A stretch of 64,000 nucleotides of DNA, from positions 2,149,337-2,213,336 of the forward strand of contig NW_006921532.1 in the NCBI RefSeq assembly GCF_000340215.1, written 5' to 3'. Both the position numbers and the translations under genes were made by a program. The stretch is from Pseudocercospora fijiensis CIRAD86 (lineage: Eukaryota; Ascomycota; Dothideomycetes; Mycosphaerellales; Mycosphaerellaceae). The notes below the pieces were generated by a model, which was given only the letters and a program-made list of their open reading frames with translations, was not told the DNA's origin and ran no database searches. How positions within the stretch are numbered: position 1 is the first letter of the stretch; each line of letters starts with the position of its first letter. This document shows, piece after piece, positions 1-11,115 of this stretch.

Positions 1-699
1 GGGTGGGTCGAAGAGGATTCTTCGTTTGCGGATTGGAGGATTCTGTTCCTGCGCTTCGACCGGCAAGTCAGATTGATGTGGTTTCCCGAAGATCGCCTGA
101 GATAATTCTTCGTCCCCCGAGAGCGTTTTCGGCGGAAGCTGGAGAGGCTGACATTGAGAATACTGTGAGCCGTTTCCGTCATCCGTCGATGTGGGACTTC
201 TCTCGAGACTGGCCGTCTCCTCAGAGAACAGCTGGTGGGCACTTTCATTCATCTCTTCCGCTTCGGCAAGTGCATTTCGGTCTGATTTCCGTTCACTAGC
301 CGGCCCCTCTTTCTCTTCGAGCGACAAATGATCTGGCCACGCCTGCGACGCATAATGTCGCCTAAGGAATTGTTTTGGCGACTCCCTAGGATCAATTTTC
401 GCGTTCCTGGGAGCTCGCTTCAATAGAGCCAGAATGTACTCTTTTGCCCCGACTTCGCCATTGACAGCTGCATCGAGGTAGTCGACCGCTTCATAGCCTG
501 CCTCGAAGGCGACCTTCTGGTGTCGGTGGCTTGTGTCGTATCGAAATCCGCGGAAGCGATTTTTGATCAGGTTGTGAAGCTCTTCGCCATGTACTGCGGG
601 CAAAGATGTGCGTTTACATTGTGTGAGGAGCGCTCGATAGAGAGCAATAGCTGCGACTCGATGCGCGCCTGATCGATGCGGCACGACAAATGTGGGCAT
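1..699 (-). CDS. LYR-motif protein, N-terminal 233 residues (runs off the left edge)
   Basis: An open frame runs from an ATG at 699-697 leftward to base 1 with no stop, giving at least 233 residues. The N-terminus has the LYR tripeptide in the context AAIALYRALLTQC, followed by basic residues and a helix ending in NRFRGFRYDTS. This is the arrangement of Complex1_LYR-type proteins, which bind acyl carrier protein and serve in mitochondrial complex or Fe-S assembly. A later segment (YLDAAVNGEV.AKEYILALLKRAP) resembles the fungal Cup1-like LYR subgroup. After about residue 140 the sequence is polar and low in complexity. The ATG is chosen because LYR proteins carry the motif about 20 residues from the start. 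Family assignment is fairly safe; the exact member is a guess because the C-terminus is missing. Confidence 0.7.
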   Translation of the reverse strand, partial: MPTFVVPHRSGAHRVAAIALYRALLTQCKRTSLPAVHGEELHNLIKNRFRGFRYDTSHRHQKVAFEAGYEAVDYLDAAVNGEVGAKEYILALLKRAPRNAKIDPRESPKQFLRRHYASQAWPDHLSLEEKEGPASERKSDRNALAEAEEMNESAHQLFSEETASLERSPTSTDDGNGSQYSQCQPLQLPPKTLSGDEELSQAIFGKPHQSDLPVEAQEQNPPIRKRRILFDPP

Positions 700-996
700 G
701 TATCGTCTCCGCTCATGTCGTGGTGTTTGCGGAAGAACTTGCATGCGAGCAGAAGAAGATCGGAGGTGAAGTCCAAGCGCGGCCAGGAATTGAAAGGGGA
801 CCATCAAATATGTCATCAATTTCTGGGTGGAGCATTCCAGTTTCGGCCACTGCACCACAATTGGCATCTCCCATCTTGACGACACGCAGTCCATTCTGCT
901 CCACATACCCAGCTACGGCGCGATCGAGATACTCAGTATGCATGAGCGCAGGGACGGAACCATGCTGCGATTAAAGCTTTAGTTCTTCTGACCACC
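700..996. promoter_or_regulatory. Divergent intergenic region, LYR gene / TRAPPC11 gene
   Basis: About 300 bases separate the ATG of the minus-strand LYR gene from the ATG of the plus-strand TRAPPC11-type gene, so both promoters must lie here or inside the genes. Short open frames cross it on both strands (76 aa minus, 94 aa plus) but show no recognisable domain. I see no clear TATA box. Confidence 0.5.
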
Positions 997-3900
997 ATGG
1001 AGGCATATCCTACCGAATATGTCGAGCATAACCTTCCTCTGCTTCTCCTTTCGGGACTCGCAAAGGACGATCCATCACACGCGGGTCCAGCCTTGACGAG
1101 ACAAGAATATGGCGCTGGCGTCCAGATAGAATCGCCCGAATGCAAGACTGATCAGGCTCAGGCCTTGCTTCGAGAAGCAAAATCTCAAGATGGATATGGC
1201 CTCCCATGGAACTCGGCATCGCTCCCCGGGCCGACAGGCAGCATTCGATTTAGAATCAAGACCATTGGAAGGACTTATACGTTGCCGGCGAGAAAGGCTG
1301 CACCGATCCCCCAGTCTCCAGGAGTGGAGGCTGTTCCGTCTGCCAAAAACACAGAACTACATTCTCCTCTTTCCCCTCTGTCGCCGGCTTCACCAGTTTT
1401 TCCTGATGGCATATTCACCGCTCGCTGGTACACGAAACATCAACAGCAGGTCCCATCAGTGTTCTTGGCATTTTTTGATCTGAATGCGAATGAAGCCGCG
1501 CAGGATGAGCAGATCAAGAACGATATAAATGCTGTCAAGGGTGCCCTATCTCGGTCTGGATTCAAGACTCGCTTTGCAGCTGTTCTGATTAGTGATAAGA
1601 GCGTTCTCCATGCCCCGGAGTTGGAGGATCGCGTTGCATCAATTCGAAGGGCGACGGCACTGGACCTCAAGACCGGACTGTTCTTTATGCCTCCTATGAC
1701 CTCGCAAGTGGAGATAGCGACATTCGTTCAAGATATGATGAAAGCTCTGCAGCCATCTTGTGTCGAGTACTATAGAGATCTTACAAAACATGCGAGAAGG
1801 AAGAAGGCTCGAGGAGGACCACCACCATTGGCCCATACGCCCGTAGGAGGTGCTTCACAGTCAACATCAACCTCAGGCTGGAATGTACGATATGAAGTCA
1901 AACAGGGCGTGTTCGCTGAGTTCCGCCAGGAAATGGACGTTGCTGAGCGCCACTATTCTGCCGCCATTGAGGAACTCTTCAGCTCAGAAGGGGGTGTGTT
2001 TGAGACGACAGCGAGCTGGTCACCGAGATGGGATGAAGCACGCCTCTTGTGCGACTCAATCGCCTTGAGAACGATTAGATGTCAACTGTGGAACGGCAAT
2101 CACACAGGTGCTGTGCAGTCGTGGCAAAATTACAAGCAGCGGACAAGAGACCTGATCGACAGGAGAGGAAAAGGCACAAATTCGTACGGCTGGGATGCGT
2201 GGGAAGCGCGTTGGGCGAATATTATGTCTCAATTGGTAGATCGCGCGCAGATACGAGGGTTGCAGAAAGCGGTACAGAATGAGTCCGGCGAGTGGTCAGA
2301 GGTCCAAGTATATGCGCAGCCCGAAAAGGCACTCGCGATGGCTGAACGCCTTCCACCGTGGAATTTGTTGCATCACTCAGGTTATTGGTTGAGACTCTTC
2401 GCGAAGGGTATCAAGGCTCGCTGGGGAAAGGCAGACGCAATCCCGGAAGAAGATCGAGTGCCTCCTGGACAGTCACCAGCATCCACCGTTGCTAATCGCT
2501 GGAAGACGTATGATGTTTACATGGTTCCAGAGCCACACCAAGAGAAGCCGGTGTCTGGAGAACCTGCGTATGATCATCCCGCTGAGCTCGGCGCGGCGTG
2601 CATCCGTGCTGCGGGAGAATTCGAGGCAAGACGCCAGATACGCATGGCAGAGCAGCTGAAGCTTGAATTGGCCGAGGATTTCGTAGGCGCCGGTCGCCAT
2701 TTCGATGCTCTGCAAGTGCTGACTGGTCTATGGGAAACCTGTACCTGGCGAGAAGATGAGTGGTTCGTGCCATTCAGCCGGCTATTGCGACTACTATCAG
2801 ATTGTGCTTCACGAGATAAGACTACACCTAATGCTGCGCTCGTACCAGCTCTGACATGGGAGTTGCTTTGCGTTGCGCCTTGTGACTTGCCTGAAGGTTC
2901 TGTGAGCTTGCCACAATGTCTCAACTCATGGGAAGTCGAGACGCCCGTCAATCTGCAACTTGAAGGCAAGCAACGACTATGTCCCGTGGTGCTGTCGTTC
3001 GCGTTCAGAAGTCTGGAAAGTCACGTCGGCGAGCCACAGGAATGCCAACTGGGTCTTGAGTATCGTACATCGAAGGCTTCTGAGCCTCTTGTGATTGACA
3101 GAGTTGAACTCACGGTGGGCTCAAAGACGATTGTGATCCGGCACCATGTCCAGGAAAGTCATAGCAATGATGCTGTCATCTTGAGGCGCTTATCAACGTT
3201 GCGCGAAGGAGAAGATGGTTCTTCCGATACCACGGCAGACCTCAGCCTCCCTCCGTTGATCAGGAAGTGTTTCGAGTTCTCGATACTACTTCGAGAAGCT
3301 CAGCTCTGGCAAGTAAGCGCAGTGACTATCTTCATGCAAACACCAAAGTTTAGCCTGAGCCATCGACTCGTGGATGAAAGCATTCGAACAAGCAGAAGCT
3401 GGATGCTCGAGAAAGATGGCAAGCTGGACGAGCTTTTGCTGGCCCATATGGATGCCAAATCTATCAACGTGCTGCCCAAGCCGCCCAAGGTGAAATTGCA
3501 CCTAAACGGCTTGCGCAAGCATTGTTACACCGACGAACTCGTGCGCCTGCAGCTAGAGCTTGTCAATGAAGAAGCGGAAGCCATGAGCGGCAGTATCATA
3601 GCGAAGGCAACTGGCCAAGCAGGCGAGGTGCTCGCATTCACATGGAATAACGATGACACAGGCGCCGAAATACTGAGTATGGCGGAGATTGCCGCTAATG
3701 CCACGTCTTCAGCAGAGTTGGCAATTCAAGCACCGCCTGAAGCTTCCAACTTTACACTCACCATCGACCTTCGGTATACTCTGATTTCGGATGCCAACAC
3801 GCCGTTGACCAAGAGTGTGACTGCAGAGCTCGTGTTTGTCGCGCCATTTGAAACGAAATTCACATTCCAGCCACGCCTTCCCCCTGATCCTTGGCGCAGC

Positions 3901-4656
3901 TACTTCGATGCCTCTGGCGAGAGTACGAAAGCTTCGCCTGATGGCGTCGTGCAGCTTTGGAAGTTAGGGACTCAGGTAGCTTCTCTCGCAGAGCGACCAG
4001 TCAGGCTCCACAAGCTCGAACTGCTCGTTCACGCAATGGAAGGCGATGCGCTATGCAGGATTCTGGCTCCCACCAACAGCAACGAGGAGGGCATCGAAGC
4101 TGGCGGCAAGCTCATGGCAGCTTTTGAGCTGACCACACAAAAGTATTCGCTGGACGATCGCCGGCCCAGCCATCTAGACCTTTCACTTGTCGTCGAATGG
4201 TCACACGAGACGAGCTCGTGCAGAGCAACGACAGAGATCGCGGTACCGCGTCTGACGATCCCAACTTCCGAACCCAGAGTTCTCTGCACAGCCAAACCTG
4301 ATGCCTGCTCGGCCGAGACGCTACATGTGCAATATCATCTCGAAAACCCGTCGACACACTTCCTCACCTTTGCATTGACCATGGAAGCCAGCGAGGACTT
4401 TGCGTTCAGCGGAGCAAAATACCGGACGCTCAGCCTTGCGCCATTGAGTAGAAACCATGTTGCCTATCAACTCATGCTCCACCAGGACGTCGAGCCAAAC
4501 GCCGAGGGGAATGAGGGACTTTGGATTGCGCCCAACTTGCAGGTCGTCGACTCGTATTATCAGAAGAATTTGCGAGTGCATCCGGCGGGACCTCGCGTGA
4601 AGCTCGATGAGAAGAGGGACATCTGTGTCTGGTTTGGCAAAGCAGAAGCCAAGTGA
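997..4656 (+). CDS. TRAPPC11: TRAPP complex subunit 11-like (foie-gras/Gryzun) protein
   Basis: Single-exon gene of 1219 codons, about the usual length for fungal members. The ATG lies in a good context (CCACCATGG). The N-terminus has the family-typical PTEYVEHNLPLLLLSGL at residues 5-21. After a Ser/Pro-rich linker, residues ~135-260 match the conserved stretch with ISDKS, RVASIRRAT and LFFMPP. The foie-gras domain (~255-560) is marked by YYRDLTKHARRKKARGG, GVFAEFRQEMD and RRGKGTNSYGWDAWEARWA. The C-terminal half is beta-rich, as in Gryzun domains. The family acts in TRAPP-dependent ER-Golgi/endosomal vesicle tethering. It could be confused with Trs130/TRAPPC10, but the foie-gras motifs favour TRAPPC11. 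No truncation is visible. Confidence 0.88.
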   Translation: MEAYPTEYVEHNLPLLLLSGLAKDDPSHAGPALTRQEYGAGVQIESPECKTDQAQALLREAKSQDGYGLPWNSASLPGPTGSIRFRIKTIGRTYTLPARKAAPIPQSPGVEAVPSAKNTELHSPLSPLSPASPVFPDGIFTARWYTKHQQQVPSVFLAFFDLNANEAAQDEQIKNDINAVKGALSRSGFKTRFAAVLISDKSVLHAPELEDRVASIRRATALDLKTGLFFMPPMTSQVEIATFVQDMMKALQPSCVEYYRDLTKHARRKKARGGPPPLAHTPVGGASQSTSTSGWNVRYEVKQGVFAEFRQEMDVAERHYSAAIEELFSSEGGVFETTASWSPRWDEARLLCDSIALRTIRCQLWNGNHTGAVQSWQNYKQRTRDLIDRRGKGTNSYGWDAWEARWANIMSQLVDRAQIRGLQKAVQNESGEWSEVQVYAQPEKALAMAERLPPWNLLHHSGYWLRLFAKGIKARWGKADAIPEEDRVPPGQSPASTVANRWKTYDVYMVPEPHQEKPVSGEPAYDHPAELGAACIRAAGEFEARRQIRMAEQLKLELAEDFVGAGRHFDALQVLTGLWETCTWREDEWFVPFSRLLRLLSDCASRDKTTPNAALVPALTWELLCVAPCDLPEGSVSLPQCLNSWEVETPVNLQLEGKQRLCPVVLSFAFRSLESHVGEPQECQLGLEYRTSKASEPLVIDRVELTVGSKTIVIRHHVQESHSNDAVILRRLSTLREGEDGSSDTTADLSLPPLIRKCFEFSILLREAQLWQVSAVTIFMQTPKFSLSHRLVDESIRTSRSWMLEKDGKLDELLLAHMDAKSINVLPKPPKVKLHLNGLRKHCYTDELVRLQLELVNEEAEAMSGSIIAKATGQAGEVLAFTWNNDDTGAEILSMAEIAANATSSAELAIQAPPEASNFTLTIDLRYTLISDANTPLTKSVTAELVFVAPFETKFTFQPRLPPDPWRSYFDASGESTKASPDGVVQLWKLGTQVASLAERPVRLHKLELLVHAMEGDALCRILAPTNSNEEGIEAGGKLMAAFELTTQKYSLDDRRPSHLDLSLVVEWSHETSSCRATTEIAVPRLTIPTSEPRVLCTAKPDACSAETLHVQYHLENPSTHFLTFALTMEASEDFAFSGAKYRTLSLAPLSRNHVAYQLMLHQDVEPNAEGNEGLWIAPNLQVVDSYYQKNLRVHPAGPRVKLDEKRDICVWFGKAEAK

Positions 4657-4870
4657 TGTCCGCGGAGCTGGGGTCACTGTCGTGATGAACATCTGAGAGT
4701 CATGAGACAATAATTGTAGCTGTGAAGGTGGATTTGTCGTCGGAGCACGTGGGTGTGGAACTGCAGCACACGGGTGGGGCGGCAGGTGGGGCAGAACACG
4801 GACACGGAAGGGCGCCGAGACTGCGTCATTCTCCGCAAGCCTGCGTTCGAAGTCGCGTTGCCATTTCGCG

Positions 4871-5638
4871 ATGGACATCGAAGAGCAGAGCAGCAAGTTC
4901 GCAATCCATGCGGCTTGCAGGGAAGGACAGAGTAGGCTGTGGCGGGGATCAAGGAATGTGCTGAGCTGATAGGATGCAGCACAAAAAGTCGAATCGCTCC
5001 TCCACGCCGACAAGAAGCTTGCTACTCGTCGCGACGATGACGACCGCCTTCCTCTCCACTGGGCAGCGTCCTACAACCGCCTCCCCATCGTAGAACTCCT
5101 CTCAGATCAGAAAGGCTTCGATGTAGATGCGCAGGATGGATCAGGATGGACAGCTCTCATGATGGCATCCAGTGTCAAGGATGGCGATGCTCTTGTCGAC
5201 TTCCTATTCACCAAGCGCGCGGATCCCGACGTCAAGACGAACAATGGGCAGACGGCACTGCATTTCGCATGCTCGAAATCGAATCTCGATACGGCAAGAA
5301 AGCTGATCGCGAAAGGCGCATCTGCGAGAGTCAAAGACAAGAGAGGACAACTACCGCTTCATCGAGCTGCAGCTGTTGGCAATGTTCCCATCGTGAAGCT
5401 ACTTCTCGAGAGCCGCAGCCCGGTCAATGGCACAGATATGGATGGAAGTACAGCTCTGCATCATGCTATAGCAGAAGGACACGGTGACACTGCGCTTCAG
5501 CTGCTGAAGGCTGGTGCGGAGAGTGACCAGAAGGATGCCACGGGGAAATTGGCAATCCAGCTGGCGCCGGACGAGAAAGTGCGGAAGTACATTCTTCGAG
5601 CGGCAGAAGAGGAAGGGATTGAGGTGGCGCTGTCATGA
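4871..5638 (+). CDS. NAS6: Nas6/gankyrin-type ankyrin-repeat proteasome assembly chaperone
   Basis: Two exons, 4871-4931 and 4980-5638, joined across a 48-bp GT...AG intron, give 239 residues, the normal Nas6/PSMD10 length. The short first exon supplies MDIEEQSSKFAIHAACREG, which matches the family start. About six ankyrin repeats follow, with landmarks LPLHWAASYN, GSGWTALMMA, GQTALHFAC, GQLPLHRAA and STALHHAI, each ending in an L-L-(K/E) helix. The C-terminus (DEKVRKYILRAAEEEGIE) is typical of the family. Nas6 binds the ATPase Rpt3 and helps assemble the 19S regulatory particle. The gene starts 214 bp after the TRAPPC11 stop, on the same strand. Intron placement is inferred but restores the frame and the N-terminal homology exactly. 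Confidence 0.9.
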
Positions 5639-6260
5639 GAGACGGAGCCGAGACGGCTCACGGGAGAGCATACATCAAGGTGGTGCAGCATTATTGTAAA
5701 GGAGATGATGAGACGCGGCACTCCTCTTTGCAGGCATGCCATGGTCGTACTTGGCGCATGCCGGAGAAAGGTTGATGAAGGGAACAGAAGAGCGGTCAGT
5801 GATGATAGCGACATACAGTTTATTCAGAGACGGAGAGCATGAAGCTTGCATGTCACATGAAGCACATGATGTTGACAACAGGTTCAAGGGATGTGCATGA
5901 CTTACTGCAGGGCTTTCTGGTCATTGAAAATTTCATCACTCGATCTAGTGCTTGGAAAGGAGCACGTAGTAACGTTAGAATATGTTATTACCTCTGGAGT
6001 CGAGGTGCTTGGCAAAGAGTTCACTATGATATTGCTTGTATCCGCACATGCTGCAGCATCTGTCCTTGCCGTGTAGCCATCAAAATGTGCAAAATGCGCC
6101 AAAAACAGGGCAGCATGTGATGATAGAATAGCCGTGGGTGGTGCTCTAAAGACCCGCATCGGCTCCCGGTCTCCAAGCAACAGCCCGCTGGCTAGTTCTA
6201 ACGTTACCGGCTAACTTAGAATACTGCCAGCTTGTTCATTTCCCGAAGACTATTGTTATC
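5639..6260. other. Intergenic, no gene seen
   Basis: About 620 bases between Nas6 and the SulP gene. Short frames on both strands have no recognisable content. The last ~100 bases before 6261 probably hold the 5' leader of the transporter gene. Confidence 0.6.
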
Positions 6261-9200
6261 ATGTCGTCCGCTGCGAGCCGCTTCTTCAAGAAGCGGAGCA
6301 TGTCTTCGCACGCTGCTCTGCTGGATGACGACGAAGCAGAAAGCGGCGACAATAATAATCTTCCGTCGACCTCGACACAGACGACTGCCCTTCACCAGCA
6401 TACATGGCCTAGAGCAAGGGCATACTCCACGGCTTCGGCTTCCAATTCCTTGCCAAGTCGATCTTATATCCACAATGTAAGCGCTGGAAACCAAGGTATG
6501 TCGACGCTTCAGCCATCATCTAGTCTTCTGCCTTGCTTATCTAGACTTTGCGCACGAAACAATGCTAAGTCATCGTGTTAGATGTACAATACTCGTCGTC
6601 GGGAGTTCGAGAGCAGACCGCTGAGCTATCATCGTCATTCCTCCACGATTCTGAGATGGCCAAACATTTCGACAAACATGATGAAGCAACTCTGGTAAGT
6701 CAGAACTCACGACCTCCCTTTCAATCACCTACATCCGGTGCTGAGGAAGCCCTTCTCCTATACAAGGACGACGGCTCAAGGCCTGCTTCTGCACGAAGGT
6801 CACGTCATCATAGTACGAATAGTCGAGTCCCGGATGTTTTTGTCACGGATGAGGATGAACGCAGGTTAGGTATGGAGGAGACGTCGCCACTCTTGCCCCG
6901 GGAGCGACTGTCGACTCGAAGGAAGCCAAGATATGGTGGCGCGGGCGAACTCGAGGCTCAGCCGAGCGCTGGCGAAGACATTCCGGGCGGGATCTGGAAT
7001 CGACGGCGTCACCATTATCCTCACTTCACTAGAGTGAAGAGTGCATTTCACACCATCAGTCATCCAAAGACCTGGAACGCGCGGACGATTGCGAACAAAG
7101 TCTTCTTCAAGCCAGCCAGCACTCTGCCCTCGGTCTTCCTTGGCCTACTGCTGAATCTGCTTGATGCATTGTCCTATGGCATCATTCTCTTTCCACTCGG
7201 CGAGGAAACATTCTCTGCAATGGGTGCGGATGGCGTGTCTATGTTCTACGTGAGCTGCATAATATCTCAACTCGTATATTCCACAGGCAGCATATTTCGT
7301 GGGGGAGTTGGCTCCGAGATGATCGAGGTGGTGCCATTCTTCCACAAGATGACATATATGATTGTTGGACAAATGGGTACATCGAATCCCGAGGCTTTGC
7401 GGGCTACGGTGATTACATCTTACGCGATGAGTTCTATCCTTACTGGAATCATCTTCTTCGTCCTTGGAGCCGCGCGCCTTGGAACATTGGTCAACTTCTT
7501 CCCGCATTCCATCCTTGTGGGCTGCATAGGAGGTGTCGGAATCTTCTTGTTCCTGACTGGCGTCGAAGTGTCGGTCCGTTTGGATGGAAATCTGGATTTC
7601 TCATTGGAAGTGCTCAAGAAGCTGGTAGCACCTATGAGCTTGGCTCAATGGCTACCGCCATTAGCTTTGGCAGTGATTCTGCTTGTGATCAAGCGGTATT
7701 ATGACAGGCCATTCCTGGTCCCAGCATATTATATCGGCATCACCGTGATCTTCTACATCGTGACGGCTGCTGTTCCATCCCTCAACATGGAAGTCTTGCG
7801 AAGCTCTGGATGGGTGTTCGAGGCGCCAGCTGCAGACAAGACCTTCTACAACTTCTACAGCTACTACAAGTTCAGCATCGTTGATTGGAAAGCTGTTGCA
7901 ATGACGATCCCCTCGCAGTTTGCGCTCACATTCTTCGGTATCCTACACGTACCGATCAACATCCCAAATCTGGCTATGAAGATGCAAGAGGATAATGTGA
8001 GCATCAACCGCGAACTTATCATGCATGGCGTTTCCAATACGCTTTCAGGATGTGTCGGATCCATTCAGAACTACCTGGTCTACGTCAATAGTGTTCTCTT
8101 TATGGACACTGGTGGCGACTCGCGGCTTGCAGGTTACATGCTTGCTGCCGCGACGGCTGCTCTTTGGGTCGTTGGCCCAGCGGTCATAGGCTACGTGCCT
8201 GTCATCGTTGTCGGCACTCTGATCTACTACCTCGGCATTGATCTTGCCAAAGAGGCTTTGATTGACACATACGGAAGACTGCACAGACTGGAATACTTCA
8301 CCATCCTAGCCATTGCGCTGGTCATGGGAATCTACGATTTTGTGGTTGGTGTAGCGGTTGGTATCGGCCTGGCTTGTCTGGTCTATGTCGTGCAGACATC
8401 ACGCAAGACAGTCATTCGTGCCGAATTCTCTGGCGAGATTGCCGAGTCGACCGTCCGACGACACGCACGCCAGCGAGCATACCTGCATCGTGTGGGCCCC
8501 CAGATTCGCGTCGTTAAGCTTGGCGGATATCTCTTCTTTGGCAGTATTGTCAACGTAGAGAAGACAGTGCGAGCTCTGATCGACGCGGAGACGTTTGCCG
8601 CTGCACCAATACGATACCTGATTCTAGACTTTTCCCACGTTACTGGAATTGACTTCTCAGCAGCAGAAGCCTTCGGAAGAATGAATAGAATTCTTCGGAG
8701 AAGGGATGTGGAAATGGTGCTGGCTGGTGTCAACCTCCACGATGACATTGGCCGCAGTCTGCAAATGGATGGACTCTTCGAAGACGCCGAGGAAGCGCCT
8801 GCGCCGAAGGTCTACGAGAACCTCAATGGCGCTCTTGAGGCTTGTGAGAACGGTCTCCTCATCACACTCACGGAGAAACAGCAGCATGAGCTTCGCAACC
8901 CAGAAGACTCGCCTCCAATGGCAATCCCGGCATCCCCAGATCCAAACAAGCCCTCCCCAATTTCGCAGCTCGAGCGAATGATGGGCTCACCACGAACATG
9001 TGCCCGACACGAAGCAGCAGCACAGACACTGACAGAAGACCAAGGCAAACCCGAGAGGACGAAGTGGCAGCATCTCAAGCAGCCCCTACCGCTGATCCTC
9101 CAAGCTTTCCAAGATCTGACCGAAAAGAACGAAGACTTCTGGTTCCGAGCAGTACCATATTTCGAAAAGCGCGAGTGGACCAAAGGCCAAAAAGTCTACT

Positions 9201-9526
9201 CTCGCCACGACACAGCGGATGGTTTCTACCTCCTCCAATCCGGGATTCTGCGAGCAGAGTACTCCCTCGAGCAAGGCCAATATCAAGAAAGCATCGTCGC
9301 CGGTACCACTTGTGGCGAACTACCTTTTTTCAGCGAGACCGAGCGGACATGTACGGTGTATGCCGAAGGCGATCATAATGTTGCGTGGCTTTTGACTACG
9401 GAGAAGTGGAAGGAGCTCCAGAAGAAGGATATCGAGGTGGCGCAAGAGTTGCTCAAGGTTGGTTTGAAACTTAGCGCGGAGCGTATGGCTGCTATTACTT
9501 CTTATGTTTTGATTACGGCGAGTTGA
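6261..9526 (+). CDS. VSB1: SulP-family vacuolar-type transporter with STAS and cNMP-binding domains
   Basis: Two exons, 6261-6495 and 6582-9526, with an 86-bp intron (GTATGT...TTAG), encode 1059 residues. A polar N-terminal tail (~250 aa) contains an acidic-dileucine-like EETSPLLPRE, common in vacuole-targeted proteins. A SulP membrane core (~258-660) begins with SVFLGLLLNLLDALSYG and includes GGVGSEMIEVVPFFHKM. A STAS domain follows (~715-830, KLGGYLFFGSIVNVEK; LDFSHVTGIDFSAAEAF). The C-terminus (~930-1045) is a cyclic-nucleotide-binding fold (GQKVYSRHDTADGFYLLQSG ... CGELPFF). This domain order is that of yeast YGR125W/Vsb1, linked to vacuolar storage of basic amino acids, so sulfate transport should not be assumed. 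An alternative GTG-like start inside exon 2 would lose the tail. Confidence 0.88.
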
Positions 9527-10153
9527 GTAGACTTGCATTGTACATGTATATGAGCGATTGGGTTCTAGGATAGACAATAAATACGGTAGGTCAGAGCATC
9601 GAGCGAGGCGTTAATAATAATAATAATAATCAAAGGAAGAAACATGAAAGGTATCATGTTTCAGACTCCTCTTAGCTACCCATGCTTTCCGAGCACAGCC
9701 TGTATCATACCGTAGAACTATTAAACTTTCGCTGTCCTGTGTATCAAAAGCCGCGTGTCTGTCTGCCGCTCTCCTCCTTCCAAGACTTCTTATTATGATT
9801 AATGTTGGTGCTTCAGATCTTTGTGAGATGACCTTGCACTTGTCTTGCTTTTTTTTCCCCCAGTCTCCATACCTTACTTACTCCTTACATACATTCTTGC
9901 AGGACTAATCCCTGGTTAGGAGGTGAGGTGAGGTAAGAAAACATCCAAGAATAATGGGCTCACTCACAAACCCTACCTTATCCTACCCTACCCTACCCTA
10001 CCCTACCCAGCGAGCACCACTATCGATGATACTCGTCGCATCCCCCCAAAACAATAATCGAAGCTGTTCCTGTTCCTGTTCCTGTCTCGTCTCGTCCTGT
10101 CCTGTCCTAATAAAATATTTTCTCGCTTGCTTGCTTGCTTTCTCTACACTATT
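9527..10153. other. Intergenic with several simple repeats
   Basis: The region holds an AATAAA soon after the transporter stop (~9577), a TAA trinucleotide run at about 9611-9630, a poly-T/C tract near 9850, a short CCCTA pentamer run at about 9979-10007, CCTGTT hexamers (~10064-10085) and a CTTGCTTG run just before the next ATG. The repeats near 10 kb probably lie in the promoter or leader of the 10154 gene. Confidence 0.6.
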
Positions 10154-11115
10154 ATGGACTTTTCTTCCTCCAAAAGAACCTGCACCACCTCACAATCGAC
10201 AGGATTCTCAGATCTTTGGAGGAGTTACGTTGGAAAACATGTCAACGTCGATTTCGCAGCCCTCAAGTTTGCGCAAGTGGGTCGATACCTTACCGGTGAG
10301 GCCGAAACAGGTAGGTCAGTGATTTTTTTCTCGGAGTCGCAGCAGCCCAGGCCAGCTTATCTATGGTACATGTTCGAAAATCGGATTATTGATATATAAA
10401 TGCTGAACAAGTGCATACAGTAGACTCCCCATCATCGATCGCCTCGACAGCTTCCACCGTTCCAACGTCTTATCATTCCGGAACATGCCTCATGCAACAA
10501 CACCTCCCACCTTCATTCCATGTCCCGAGACGAGATATTTCGAGATGGACAGCTCGACTCACGAGACAATATTGTTCGTTGAAGACTCTCACGATGCGAT
10601 GGCCGAGTCCGGAGGTTTTGGGGGATGTGGTTGAAGAGACGAGGATTGTGCAGGCTTTGGTGAAAATGTTTAGGCATGACATGATTGCGCAGGGACTGCT
10701 TTACCATGATTTCCCCGATGATCAGGACAATGGCAGGAGGAGTCTGGTTGTGCCGAGTGTGATTCAGAATCCATTTACTGCTGAGGTGAGTCTGGTTGGA
10801 GAGTAGGGTCGCTTTGAGACAGCGCCGATGGTCGATGAAGCGTTTCGAGGCGCGATGAAGCTGTGATACTTGTTTCGACCTCTAGTAAAGCATTTGCTGA
10901 TTCTGATGTCTGTGTTTTAGGGCTGGTGCAAATGGGCCATCCTTGGAGCTTGTGGAGTGTTCCGGCAAATGCTGGATGCGAAGGGAGGCGATGCTTTGAT
11001 GCTGGCGCAACATGTGGACTATCCGATCGAGGAGGTCAGCGATGAGATTTGGCAGCAGATGGAAGAGCGCCTGCATGAGTTGCAGGGAGTATCTACAGCA
11101 CTGCAGACCGGGTAG
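10154..11115 (+). CDS. Unrecognised 238-aa protein, three exons
   Basis: Exons 10154-10310, 10421-10785 and 10921-11115 join with introns of 110 and 135 bp, both GT(AG)...AG (GTAGGT...ACAG, GTGAGT...TTAG). The N-terminal exon reads FSDLWRSYVGKHVNVDFAALKFAQVGRYL. A Ser/Thr-rich linker follows, then a helical region (EVLGDVVEETRIVQALVKMF). Exon 3 starts GWCKWAILGACGVFRQMLD and ends in an acidic amphipathic helix. The final exon has coding character and a clean stop, which supports the model. I recognise no domain and propose no function. The exon structure is inferred from splice signals and frame. An alternative donor at 10296 exists in exon 1. Confidence 0.6.

Noticed and set aside
567..943. 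Minus-strand frames (69 and 76 aa) upstream of the LYR protein as possible 5' exons
   Set aside because: They lie in other frames, overlap the LYR start, and no GT...AG pair joins them sensibly. The LYR protein already begins at the expected distance from its motif.
9975..10010. CCCTA-type tandem run resembling a telomere repeat
   Set aside because: The unit is the pentamer CCCTA, not CCCTAA, the run is about 30 bp long, and it sits between two genes. A simple-sequence tract in a promoter or leader is more likely than an interstitial telomere.
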